Positions 8,487 through 16,782 of a stretch of 64,000 nucleotides of DNA are shown here, piece after piece. This DNA comes from Streptomyces sp. NBC_01298 (lineage in GTDB: Bacteria; Actinomycetota; Actinomycetes; Streptomycetales; Streptomycetaceae), in the NCBI RefSeq assembly GCF_035978755.1, contig NZ_CP108414.1:8246001-8310000 (forward strand), in the 5' to 3' direction. The notes below the pieces were generated by a model that saw only the letters and a list, made by a program, of their open reading frames with translations, made no database searches and was not told the origin of the DNA. Positions within the stretch are counted from its first letter, which is position 1. The number at the start of each line of letters is the position of its first letter. Made by a program: the position numbers and the translations under genes.

Positions 8487-9011
8487 TCAGCCGGAGGCGG
8501 AGTCGGGGAGTTGCTGTGCCGCGGCGAAGGCCCCGTCGTGGTGGACCAGCGCGGTCTCGTCCCGGTCGACCGACCCGGACTCCACCTCGCCGACGACCAG
8601 CAGGTGGTCGCCGATGTGCTGGCGCAGGGTGATGCGGGCCGTCAGCCAGGCGGGAACACCCTCCAGCAGCGGAAGGCCGTCCTCGGTCCGGGTCCACGCC
8701 ACGCCGTCGAAGCGGTCTATGCCGCTGCGCGCGAACTGCCGTGCCAGATCGGTGTTTCCGGTGCCGAGCAGATGGACGGCGAACCGGTCCGCGGCGTGCA
8801 CGGCGGGTGCGGTGGAGGCGCCCTCGCCCAAGTAGAACGCCACCAGGGGCGGCCGGAGGGACACGGAGGTGAAGGAGGTGGCGGTGAAGCCCGCCGGCCC
8901 GGGGACGGTGATGACGGTGACCCCGGCCGCGTGACGGCGCAGGGTGCGGCGGAGCACCTCGTCGGCGGAGAGTGCGGCGGGCTGGGGTACGGATGCGGTG
9001 GAGATGGTCAT
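8487..9011 (-). CDS. Flavin reductase-like, FMN-binding split-barrel protein
   Basis: 174 residues. The N-terminal half, RTLRRHAAGVTVITVPGPAGFTATSFTSVSLRPPLVAFYL, is the typical start of the HpaC/flavin-reductase-like domain; DRFAVHLL and the final HHDGAFAAA region complete it. The known role of this family is NAD(P)H-dependent reduction of FMN or FAD to feed a two-component monooxygenase. It is the last gene of the operon that begins near 18.8 kb, and its obvious partner is the LLM monooxygenase at 11622-12962. Confidence 0.85.
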   Translation of the reverse strand: MTISTASVPQPAALSADEVLRRTLRRHAAGVTVITVPGPAGFTATSFTSVSLRPPLVAFYLGEGASTAPAVHAADRFAVHLLGTGNTDLARQFARSGIDRFDGVAWTRTEDGLPLLEGVPAWLTARITLRQHIGDHLLVVGEVESGSVDRDETALVHHDGAFAAAQQLPDSASG

Positions 9012-9066
9012 GCCGGTTCCCTTCGGCTGGTGGTGCGGAGTGTGCGGGGGCAGGTGGTGAACGGCG

Positions 9067-9858
9067 TCACCAGGCGCTCGACTCCACGGTGATCAGCGGT
9101 ACCAGGCCGTCCCGCAGGGTTTCCAGGAAGGCGACGACCTCGGCCGCCACGGAGCGGTGCTGCAGGTCGTTGAGGACGTCGTGGTGGGCGCCGCGGACCA
9201 CCGACAACCGGGCCCGGGGCAGTGACTTGGCGGTCCGTGCGAGACCCTCGCGGTCGGCGAGCGGGTCGGCGTCACCGACGAGGAGCAGGGCCGGGACGCC
9301 CGAGGCGCTCTCGTACGCGGCGTCCAGGACCGCGTCCGGCACCGGGTCGCTCAGTGAACCCCGCCGGACCTCGGCGTCGTTGGTGAGGACGCCCCGGTGG
9401 GTGGGGCAGGAGGTGCGTGCGTCGAGCTCCTCGTCCCAGGTCTCCACCGCCCCGGCGGCGGTCCCGGGAAGCCCCGCGAGGACGACGCCGTCCGGTCGTA
9501 CGGGGTCGTCCTGTTCCCGGGCGAGGAGCGCCGCGACCGCGGCGGCGCCGGCGTCGGACCCCACCACTACGAGCGGCCGGGCCACGCCGTCCGGGCCCGA
9601 GGTACCCTCGACCGCCTCCTCCAGCCGGGCGGCGAAGGCGTCCAGCGAGGCGGCGGAGCCGGCTTCGGCTTCGTCACCGCTCCGCGGCAGGTCCACGACC
9701 CGGACGCGGTAGGCGTCGGCGGCGAGCCGCCTGCCGAAGCGGGCGTAGGTCGCCGGCGTCTCGCCCCGCCCGGGCACCACGATGACCGTGCCGCGCGTGA
9801 GCAGGCCCTCCGGGGCGAAGTGGTCGGCGTGGTCCGGGTGGAGGGTGGTTGTGGTCAT
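9067..9858 (-). CDS. Alpha/beta-hydrolase fold protein with Asp at the nucleophile position
   Basis: 263 residues, start ATG 9858 with AGGAG upstream. Seen: TVIVVPGRGETPATYARFGRRLAADAYRV (strand 3/oxyanion region), PLVVVGSDAGAAAVAALL (nucleophile elbow; G100-S101-D102-A103-G104, so the usual Ser is Asp102), LLLVGDADPLADREGLA (acid) and RGAHHDVLND (histidine). An Asp nucleophile is known in haloalkane dehalogenases and epoxide hydrolases; Ser101 is one position off. It lies one base after the FAD monooxygenase gene's end, inside the operon, so it probably acts on an oxidised product of the same pathway. Confidence 0.75.
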   Translation of the reverse strand: MTTTTLHPDHADHFAPEGLLTRGTVIVVPGRGETPATYARFGRRLAADAYRVRVVDLPRSGDEAEAGSAASLDAFAARLEEAVEGTSGPDGVARPLVVVGSDAGAAAVAALLAREQDDPVRPDGVVLAGLPGTAAGAVETWDEELDARTSCPTHRGVLTNDAEVRRGSLSDPVPDAVLDAAYESASGVPALLLVGDADPLADREGLARTAKSLPRARLSVVRGAHHDVLNDLQHRSVAAEVVAFLETLRDGLVPLITVESSAW

Positions 9859-9859
9859 C

Positions 9860-11611
9860 TCATACTCCTGCGGTCGTGGTGTGCTCGAGGGAACGGAGCC
9901 CGGAATCCCGGGCGCCGTGACCCAGTACGCGGTCCAGGACGGCGGCGGCGCCGCCTTCGGGAAGGGACTCCGCGCGCCAGGCGACGTGCTGGTCGGGCCG
10001 TACGAGGACGTGGGCGGTGCCGTACACGGCGCGAACCCCGGGGTCGGTCAGGTGGATCACCGTGAAGGGCAGCGCCCGGGCCGCGGCCTCCGCGACGAAG
10101 GCGTGCTCGACGGTGCGGTCCGCGGTGAGGACGAGCAGGGCGAAGGAGTTGCCGACGCGGTCGTGCAGCGTGCTGCCGTACGGGTCGATGGCTCCGTCGG
10201 GCGCGCGGTGGCCCGGCCGCGGGTCGTCCTCGTAGACGTCCGCGCGCCAGCGGGGCTCCGAGTCGAGCTGGTCCGTCTCGTACCAGATCACCGACGAGGC
10301 GTCGTAGCGCTCGTCGAAGGCCACGCCCGCCGCGTCGAGGTGGTCCCGGCGCAGCCGTTCGCCGATCTCCGCGCGCCGCCGGTCGGCTTCGGTGCCGTGG
10401 TCCGCGTCCTCGGGGATGCCGCCCCGGCGGATCTCGGCGAGCGCGCTCTGCGAGCGCCTCGAGCGCTCCAGGGCGTGGTCGGCCACGCGCCAGTTGTGCG
10501 GGCGCCGCTCCTCGTCATAGGAGTCCAGGAGGGACTCCGGGGCGTGCCCGGCCAGTACCGCGGCCAGCTTCCAGCCGAGGTTGGCCACGTCCCCGACGCC
10601 CTCGCCGAGGTTGCCGCCGGGCGTGCGGACGTGCGCGGCGTCACCGGCGAGCAGGATCCGGCCGCGGCGGAACGATGCGGCGATCCGGGTGGCGTGGTAG
10701 AAGGTCGTCGCGGAGACGAGTTCGAGCTCGAGGTCGAACCCGAAGGCGGCCCGGCCGATCTCCAGGAGTTCTTCCTCCCCGGGCTCGTACGCGAGCGGGT
10801 ACGGCCCGGCGTACACCCGCCACTCGCGGGTGCTCACCGCGGCCAGGAACCCGGACGCCTTCTGGTTGACCACGATGCTGCTGCCGTTGGGCGCGGCACC
10901 GACCCGCTCGGATATGTCGCCGGTGCGCACGATCAGGCGCAGCCGCTTCTCGGTGGCGTGCTCCCCCTCGCGTCCGATGCCGGCCAGTCGGCGGGTGGTG
11001 CTGGAGCCCCCGTCGGCGCCCAGGGCGTACGCCGCCCGGACGGTGCGGTGCTCGCCCGAGTCGACGTCGGCGACCTCGGCGCGGACTCCGTCGCCGTCCT
11101 CGTGCAGTGCCCGCAGTTCCCAGCCGCCGCAGACGCCCACCCCGCGCTCCCCGAGGTGGTCGAGGAAGACCTGCTGGAGCACCGTCTGGGGCCGGCGCAG
11201 CGCCTCCTGCGTCCTCGGCCGGGAGCCGCCGGGACCGGTGGAGGCCCCCGTGAACGACGGGCCCGGCGCGGGCAGCAGCTCGTGGCCGGCGAGCGAGGTG
11301 ACCAGCCTGGTGCCCCGGTTCCACTCCGGGGGATAGGTCCAGGCGTCCCGGATGCGCCGGAGCAGGCCCCAGCGCCGGAAGTGCTCCACCGTGCGCGCGG
11401 TGTGGCCCATGGCCCCGGCCCGGACCAGGGTCGCGGTGCGGGCGCGGTCGACGACGGCGACCCGGATGCCGCGCGCCGTCAGTTCCACGGCCGCGGCGAG
11501 GCCGACGGGGCCCGCGCCGACGATCAGTACGTCCGCCTCCGCCGGCGGGGTGGCGACGGGGAACCGGACGGTGTGGACGTCGCGCCCGCCCGTCACCGGA
11601 AAATCGCTCAT
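9860..11611 (-). CDS. FAD-dependent (class A) monooxygenase
   Basis: 583 residues. Motifs seen: the dinucleotide-binding GAGPVG at about residues 32-37 followed by an acidic strand end (VAVVDRAR), the DG motif in ALGADGGSS (about 199) and the GD motif in RILLAGDAAHVRTPGG (about 320) with the following NLGWKLAAVLAG helix. These define the PF01494 hydroxylase family, which uses NAD(P)H and O2 to hydroxylate an aromatic or otherwise activated substrate. A thioredoxin-like C-terminal domain (about 470-570) is also typical. It is tightly packed between the LLM monooxygenase and the hydrolase genes. Substrate unknown. Confidence 0.85.
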   Translation of the reverse strand: MSDFPVTGGRDVHTVRFPVATPPAEADVLIVGAGPVGLAAAVELTARGIRVAVVDRARTATLVRAGAMGHTARTVEHFRRWGLLRRIRDAWTYPPEWNRGTRLVTSLAGHELLPAPGPSFTGASTGPGGSRPRTQEALRRPQTVLQQVFLDHLGERGVGVCGGWELRALHEDGDGVRAEVADVDSGEHRTVRAAYALGADGGSSTTRRLAGIGREGEHATEKRLRLIVRTGDISERVGAAPNGSSIVVNQKASGFLAAVSTREWRVYAGPYPLAYEPGEEELLEIGRAAFGFDLELELVSATTFYHATRIAASFRRGRILLAGDAAHVRTPGGNLGEGVGDVANLGWKLAAVLAGHAPESLLDSYDEERRPHNWRVADHALERSRRSQSALAEIRRGGIPEDADHGTEADRRRAEIGERLRRDHLDAAGVAFDERYDASSVIWYETDQLDSEPRWRADVYEDDPRPGHRAPDGAIDPYGSTLHDRVGNSFALLVLTADRTVEHAFVAEAAARALPFTVIHLTDPGVRAVYGTAHVLVRPDQHVAWRAESLPEGGAAAVLDRVLGHGARDSGLRSLEHTTTAGV

Positions 11612-11621
11612 GACCCCGCCC

Positions 11622-12962
11622 TCAGCCGTTGAGGAGCTGCGGTACGCGGGTGTGGCGGTTGGCCGGGACCGGCAGGCCGAGGTTCCCGCGCAGGGTGTCG
11701 GCCTCGTACTCGGTGCGGAACAGCCCGCGCTTCCGCAGCAGGGGGACGACTCCGTCGACGAAGAGGTTCAGGTCGTCAGCGGTGCGGAAGGCGAGGTTGA
11801 TGCCGTCGAAGGTGCCGGCGCGGAACCAGGTCTCGATGGTGTCGGCGACGGTGTCCGGCGCGCCGACGAACGGGGACCGGTGGAACTCGTTGACCAGCTC
11901 GCCGACCTGGCGGAGCGTCAGGTTCTCGGTCCGGGCCCGCTCGATGAGTTTGGCCGCACCCGTCCGGCCGCCCTTCTCGGCGAGATGGGCGACGTCGGGG
12001 AAGGGCGCGTCCAGGTCGTGCACGCTGAAGTCGTACGCACCGAAGGCGCGCCCGAGGAGTGCCAGGTTGCGGTCGAAGTCGTTGTCCTCCTCGAAGATCT
12101 CCCGCTCGCGGCGGCGGGCGGCGTCATCGGTGGCACCGACGACGGGGCTGCCGTGGATGAAGATCTTGATGTGCTCGGGGTCGCGGCCGTACGCGGCGGT
12201 GCGCGTCTTGATGTCGGCGTAGTAGTCCTGCGCCTGCTGGAGCGAACCGCCCGGCGCGTAGATGCCCTCGGCCACCTGGGCGGCGAGGTCGCGGCCCTCC
12301 TCCGAGACCCCGGCCTGGAAGATCACCGGCTGGCCCTGCGGGGAACGGGAGAGGTTCAGCGGTCCGGCCACCTTGAAGTGCTCGCCCTGGTGGTCCAGCG
12401 CGTGCAGCCTGGCCGGGTCGAGGAAGACGCCCCGCTCCACGTCGGCGGGGAACGCGTCGTCCTCGTAGGAGTCCCACAGCCCCCGGGCGACCTTGACGAA
12501 CTCCAGGGCGCGGCCGTAGCGGGTCGTGTAGTCGAGGTGCTCGTCGAGCCCGAAGTTCTTGGACGTGCCGGTGTCGAAGCTGGTGACGACGTTCCAGCCG
12601 GCCCGCCCCCCGCTGATGTGGTCGAGGGAGGCGAAGCGTCGGGCGAGGTTGAACGGCGAGTTGTACGTCGAACTAGCCGTGCCGACCAGCCCGATGTGCC
12701 GCGTGTGGGTGGCGACCGCCGACAACAGGGTGAGCGGCTCGAGGCGGTTGAGGTAGTGCGCCGGGTAGGTGGCGTTGATGAACTGGCTGTCCACGATGAA
12801 CAGGGCGTCGAAGAGGGCGTGTTCGGCTGCCTGGGCCTGATGGATGTAGTAGTTGATGTCGATGCTCGCGTTCTTCGCGACGCGCGGGTCCTTCCACAGG
12901 CCGTGCTGGCCCGGACCTCCGACGCCGTACGGGTGCAGTGCGAGGTGGATCGTGCGGGACAT
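11622..12962 (-). CDS. LLM-class flavin-dependent monooxygenase (NtaA/SnaA/DszA type)
   Basis: 446 residues, the usual length for the NtaA/SnaA/DszA/DmoA/CmoJ branch. Seen: the N-terminal strand, then DALFIVDSQF, TRHIGLVGTASSTYNSPFNLARRFASLDHISGGRAGWNVVTS, which is the hallmark of the branch, and the C-terminal PFVGAPDTVADTIETWF. These enzymes use FMNH2 supplied by a separate flavin reductase to oxidise C-S, C-N or similar bonds; several known members desulfurise organic sulfur compounds. With the flavin reductase at 8487 and the upstream importer it forms a complete uptake-and-oxidation module. The sulfur assignment is an inference from the leader peptide. Confidence 0.88.
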   Translation of the reverse strand: MSRTIHLALHPYGVGGPGQHGLWKDPRVAKNASIDINYYIHQAQAAEHALFDALFIVDSQFINATYPAHYLNRLEPLTLLSAVATHTRHIGLVGTASSTYNSPFNLARRFASLDHISGGRAGWNVVTSFDTGTSKNFGLDEHLDYTTRYGRALEFVKVARGLWDSYEDDAFPADVERGVFLDPARLHALDHQGEHFKVAGPLNLSRSPQGQPVIFQAGVSEEGRDLAAQVAEGIYAPGGSLQQAQDYYADIKTRTAAYGRDPEHIKIFIHGSPVVGATDDAARRREREIFEEDNDFDRNLALLGRAFGAYDFSVHDLDAPFPDVAHLAEKGGRTGAAKLIERARTENLTLRQVGELVNEFHRSPFVGAPDTVADTIETWFRAGTFDGINLAFRTADDLNLFVDGVVPLLRKRGLFRTEYEADTLRGNLGLPVPANRHTRVPQLLNG

Positions 12963-13052
12963 CTTTGTTCCTGTCTGTAGCGATGGGGGAGGAGGGATGC
13001 GGGAGGAGGGATGGGGGAGGAGCGGTGAGCGGTGACCGGTGAGGCAGAAGAC

Positions 13053-13931
13053 TCAGGCGTGCAGGAGACCGCGCAGGGCCTCCCGTTCGGCCCGGTCGGC
13101 CGGCGCGGTGTGCAGGGTGGGCGCGGAGCCCAGGAGGAGGCGGGTGTAGGGGTGGCGCGGGTGGCCGACGAGGTCGCGGGTGGCGCCGGTTTCGACGAGC
13201 TCGCCCCGGTAGAGCACCGCGATGCGGTCGGCGGTCCCGGCGACGGAGCCGAGGTCGTGGGAGATGAGTACGAGGGCGACCCCCGAGGCGCGGAGCTCCT
13301 TGAGGATCTCCAGGACCTGGACCCGGTTGGCGGAGTCCAGGGCGCTGACCGGTTCGTCGAGGATGACCAACCGCGGTTCGGTGACCAGGGCGCGGGCCAC
13401 CGCCACGCGCTGGCGCTGTCCGCCGGACAGCTCCCCGGGCAGTCGGTCGAGCAGTTCCTCGTCGAGGTGGACGCGGGCGAGGAACGAGCGGACGCGCTCG
13501 GCGGCCTCCTCGGGCGCGACGCCCTGGATCAGGAGCGGTTCGGCCAGGGACCGTGCGACGGTGAGGTCCGGGTCGAGGCTGCGCAGCGGATCCTGGAAGA
13601 CGTACTGGACGATGCCGCGGCGGCGCAGCGCGCGCCACTGGCGTCGGTTGTACGCGGTCACCTCCTCGCCGCCGACCAGGATCGAGCCCGCGGAGGCGCG
13701 GACCAGGCCCAGCACGGCGCGGGCCAGGGTGGATTTGCCCGAGCCCGTCTCGCCGATGATGCCGAGGGTCTCGCCGGGGGCGACGCTGAGCGACACCCCG
13801 CGCAGGGCGCCGCGGCGTCGGCGGCGCGAGCCGTAGTGGACGTCGAGGCCGGTGACCTCGAGGACCGGTCCGGGCGCCGGCGCGGAGCCGGTGTCCGTGG
13901 CCGTCTCCCGTACGGGACGAGCGGTGGTCAC
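13053..13931 (-). CDS. ABC transporter ATP-binding protein (Dpp/OppF-like)
   Basis: 292 residues. The start GTG (13931-13929) overlaps the upstream stop in a GTGA tetranucleotide and has GCAGGAGG about 5 nt upstream. The frame stays open far beyond, but that part lies over the neighbouring gene. Seen: Walker A GETGSGKST, Q-loop FQDPLRSLDP, signature LSGGQRQRVAVARAL, Walker B LVILDEPVSALD, H-loop LISHDL, and the oligopeptide-type C-terminus HPRHPYTRLLLGSAP. Second ATPase of the five-gene importer. Confidence 0.9.
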   Translation of the reverse strand: MTTARPVRETATDTGSAPAPGPVLEVTGLDVHYGSRRRRRGALRGVSLSVAPGETLGIIGETGSGKSTLARAVLGLVRASAGSILVGGEEVTAYNRRQWRALRRRGIVQYVFQDPLRSLDPDLTVARSLAEPLLIQGVAPEEAAERVRSFLARVHLDEELLDRLPGELSGGQRQRVAVARALVTEPRLVILDEPVSALDSANRVQVLEILKELRASGVALVLISHDLGSVAGTADRIAVLYRGELVETGATRDLVGHPRHPYTRLLLGSAPTLHTAPADRAEREALRGLLHA

Positions 13932-14833
13932 GATGCCTCCTGCGGTACGAGGAACTTGTCGAGGCCGTACTGCTCGTGCTCGGCGATGAGCAGCCGGGTG
14001 TATTCGTGCCGCGGCCGGCGCAGGACCGTGCGCGTCGGACCCTGCTCGACCACCTCGCCCTGCCGCATCACCAGGACCTCGTCGCACAACTGGGCGACCA
14101 CGGCCAGGTCGTGGGAGACGATCAGCAGGGCCAGGCCCGCGCGCACGCGCAGGTCGGCGAGCAGGTCGAGGATCTCGGCCTGGACGGTGACGTCGAGGGC
14201 GGTGGTGGCCTCGTCCGCGATGAGGATCCGCGGATCGGCGCAGATCGCCGCGGCGATCAGCACCCGCTGGAGCATCCCGCCGGACAGCTCGTGGGTGTAC
14301 TGGCGGTAGACCAGCTCGGGGTCCCGCAGGTGCACGGCCCGCAGCAGCTCGAGGGCCCGGTGGCGTGCTTCGCGACGCTTCAGCCCCTTCTTGACCCGCA
14401 GGACCTCCGCGATCTGCGGGCCCACGCGGATCGAGGGGTTGAGGTAGGAGGCGGGGTCCTGGAAGACCGCGCTGATCGTGGTGGCGCGCAGGGCGGTCCA
14501 CTGGCCGGGCGTCAGGCCGGCTATGTCGGTCCCCGCGATCTCGACCGAACCGCCGGTGATCTCGAAGTGGGCGGGGAGGATGCCCAGCGCGGCGCGGCAG
14601 GTGAGGGTCTTGCCGCTGCCGGACTCGCCGACGATGCCCACCGTCCTGCCGGGGGTGAGCTCGAAGCTCACCCCGTGGACGATCTCGCGCCCGGTGACGT
14701 GGTCGCTGACGCGTACGTCGCGGACCGACAGGACCGGCGGGCTCGTCGGCGCGGCCGGGGCGGCGGGCGGCTCATTGTCGCGGCCGGTGCTCCGGAGGTG
14801 TCCGGGAGCGGTCTGTGGGGACAGGGTCGTCAT
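13928..14833 (-). CDS. ABC transporter ATP-binding protein (Dpp/OppD-like)
   Basis: 301 residues. Seen: Walker A GESGSGKT, FQDPASYLNPSIRVG, signature LSGGMLQRVLIAAAI, Walker B ILIADEATTALD, ISHDL, and the C-terminal HEYTRLLIAEHE typical of peptide/nickel importers. Its ATG overlaps the stop of the permease gene (ATGA) and its stop overlaps the next start (GTGA), so translation of the three genes is coupled. It energises import of the ligand bound by the lipoprotein at 16783-18360. Confidence 0.9.
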   Translation of the reverse strand: MTTLSPQTAPGHLRSTGRDNEPPAAPAAPTSPPVLSVRDVRVSDHVTGREIVHGVSFELTPGRTVGIVGESGSGKTLTCRAALGILPAHFEITGGSVEIAGTDIAGLTPGQWTALRATTISAVFQDPASYLNPSIRVGPQIAEVLRVKKGLKRREARHRALELLRAVHLRDPELVYRQYTHELSGGMLQRVLIAAAICADPRILIADEATTALDVTVQAEILDLLADLRVRAGLALLIVSHDLAVVAQLCDEVLVMRQGEVVEQGPTRTVLRRPRHEYTRLLIAEHEQYGLDKFLVPQEAS

Positions 14834-15720
14834 CGCTTGCCTCCGGCGGAGAGGGGGTCGGGCCGCGCGCTCCGGTTGGCGCGCGCCCTGCGGGCGTTGA
14901 CCAGGGCGCGGCCCGCCTCACCGGAGACGTCGCGGATCGCGTCGGCGAGCAGGTTGCTCGCCCAGACGGTGACCATGATCAGCAGCGCGGGTGCGAGGGG
15001 TGCCCAGGGCCGTTGGCCGAGGTAGCTCAGGTCCGAGGCGAGCAGGCCGCCCCAGGTGGGCGCGGGCGGCTGGATGCCGATGCCGAGGAAGGTCAGGCTG
15101 GAGACGATGATGAAGCCGACGCCGATGGTCTGCGCGAGCGCCACCGCGACCGGCGGGAGCACCTTGGCCCACACGTGGCGGCGTACGACCCAGCCGGTTG
15201 AGGCGCCGGAGACGATCGCGGCCTCCACGTACGGCGAGCGGGCCACGGCGAGCGTGGCGGCGCGGGCCACCCGGTAGAAGAGGGGCGAGACGAGCGTCCC
15301 GGTGACGAGCATGGCCTGAGTGAGGCCGTTGCCGAGCAGGGCGATCACGGCGACGGCGAACAGCAGGAACGGCAGCGCGACGAGGGTGTCGGTCAGCCGG
15401 AGCGTGATCCACTCGAAGCCCCGGCCGAGGTGCACGGACAGGATCCCGGGGACGGTGCCGACGGCCAGTGCGGTCAGCGCCACTTCGAGCGAGCCCAGGA
15501 CGCTGACCCGTGAGCCGTCGAGGAGACGGCTGAGCACGTCCCGGCCGAGGTAGTCCGTGCCCAGCCAGTGGCTGCCCGAGGCCGCCGCGAGCAGGTGCTC
15601 GCTGGTGGCCAGCGGATCCTGCGGGGCGATCAGCGGGCCGAGGAGCGCGAGCAGGCCGATCAGGGCGAGTACGGCGACGGAGATCCGTCCGGACGGCAGT
15701 GCGAGAACGCGGCGCACCAT
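14830..15720 (-). CDS. ABC transporter permease (DppC-like)
   Basis: 296 residues from ATG 15720, chosen because a G-run sits about 7 nt upstream; a GTG at 15726 that overlaps the previous stop (GTGA) is the alternative. Seen: one N-terminal helix with PLIAPQDPLATSEHLLAAASGSHWLGTD followed by LGRDVLSRLLDGSRVSV, the standard DppC start, then five more helices with the EAA-type loop EAAIVSGASTGWVVRRHVWAKVLPP. Inner-membrane channel half paired with the 15723-16751 protein. Confidence 0.9.
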   Translation of the reverse strand: MVRRVLALPSGRISVAVLALIGLLALLGPLIAPQDPLATSEHLLAAASGSHWLGTDYLGRDVLSRLLDGSRVSVLGSLEVALTALAVGTVPGILSVHLGRGFEWITLRLTDTLVALPFLLFAVAVIALLGNGLTQAMLVTGTLVSPLFYRVARAATLAVARSPYVEAAIVSGASTGWVVRRHVWAKVLPPVAVALAQTIGVGFIIVSSLTFLGIGIQPPAPTWGGLLASDLSYLGQRPWAPLAPALLIMVTVWASNLLADAIRDVSGEAGRALVNARRARANRSARPDPLSAGGKR

Positions 15721-15722
15721 GG

Positions 15723-16751
15723 TCACACCCCCCGCTGGGAGGCCGGCGTCACGCGTGCCAGCACCAGGTTGACGATCAGGTTGAAGGAGACGACCAGGGC
15801 GATCGACACCACGAGGACCCCTTGGACGGCCGGTACGTCGCCGGCCTGGGCGGCGTCGTTGGCGAACCGGCCGAAGCCCTGCAGACCGAAGATCCACTCC
15901 GTCACCACGGAGGCCCCGACCAGGGCCGGGAACTTCAGGCCCAGGGTGGCGAGCGCCGGTCCGAGGCCGTTGCGGAGCACGTGCCCGAAGAAGATCCGGC
16001 GCGGGCTCAGCCCCCGGACCAGTGCGCCCGTCACGTAGTTCTCCCGGTAGGCGGCGACGAGGCTGCCGCGCAGCTGGCGGGCGACGTCCGCGATGACGTC
16101 GAAGCTCAGGGCCACCGCGGGGAGGGTGATGTGGGAGAGCCAGGGACCGAATCCCTGCTCCGCGGGCACGTACCCGGCGGAGGGGAACAGGTGCAGTCCG
16201 ACCGCGAAGACCGCGACCAGCACGATGCCGACGACGAAGGCGGGCATCACCGAGATCAGGGTGACGAAGCCCGTGATCGCGCGGTCGATCCACGTGGTGC
16301 GGCGCAGCGCCGCCACGGTGCCGAGCAGGAAGCCGGCGGTGACGCCGATCAGGAGCGCGAACGTCGCGATGGACAGGCTCACCCCCAGGCCCAGACCGAT
16401 GAGCGTGGAGATGTCCGCGCCGTTGCTCCAGCTGGTGCCGAGCCGGCCGTGCAGGACTCCGCTGAACCAGTCCCAGTACTGGACCAGGAAGGGCTTGTCG
16501 AGGCCCCATTGGACTTCCACCCGATGGATGGCCTCGGGTGTGGCGTCCTCGCCCAGCTGGATCCGTGCCGGGCTCAGCCCGCTCATCGAGCGCAGCGAGA
16601 ACGTCACGAAGGTCGCCACCAGGAAGACGGGCACGAAGATCGCGACCGACCGGGCGAGGGTGGCCAGGACGTGGCCCACCGTGTGCCGGACCCTGGTCGC
16701 GGCGACCCCGGGACGGCGGGCAGCCGCGGTGGGGAGCGCGGTCGTTGCCAT
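15723..16751 (-). CDS. ABC transporter permease (DppB-like)
   Basis: 342 residues. After a basic N-terminus a first helix (SVAIFVPVFLVATFVTFSL) is followed by an external loop with GLDKPFLVQYWDWFSGVLHGRLGTSW, the DppB/OppB signature, and five further helices; the EAA-like loop is YVTGALVRGLSPRRIFFGHVLRNGLGP. It is the first permease after the binding protein and heads a run of four genes with 4-bp overlaps or near-overlaps. Confidence 0.9.
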   Translation of the reverse strand: MATTALPTAAARRPGVAATRVRHTVGHVLATLARSVAIFVPVFLVATFVTFSLRSMSGLSPARIQLGEDATPEAIHRVEVQWGLDKPFLVQYWDWFSGVLHGRLGTSWSNGADISTLIGLGLGVSLSIATFALLIGVTAGFLLGTVAALRRTTWIDRAITGFVTLISVMPAFVVGIVLVAVFAVGLHLFPSAGYVPAEQGFGPWLSHITLPAVALSFDVIADVARQLRGSLVAAYRENYVTGALVRGLSPRRIFFGHVLRNGLGPALATLGLKFPALVGASVVTEWIFGLQGFGRFANDAAQAGDVPAVQGVLVVSIALVVSFNLIVNLVLARVTPASQRGV

Positions 16752-16782
16752 GGGGTTGCCCCCTCTCTGTGGTGGGCGGGTG

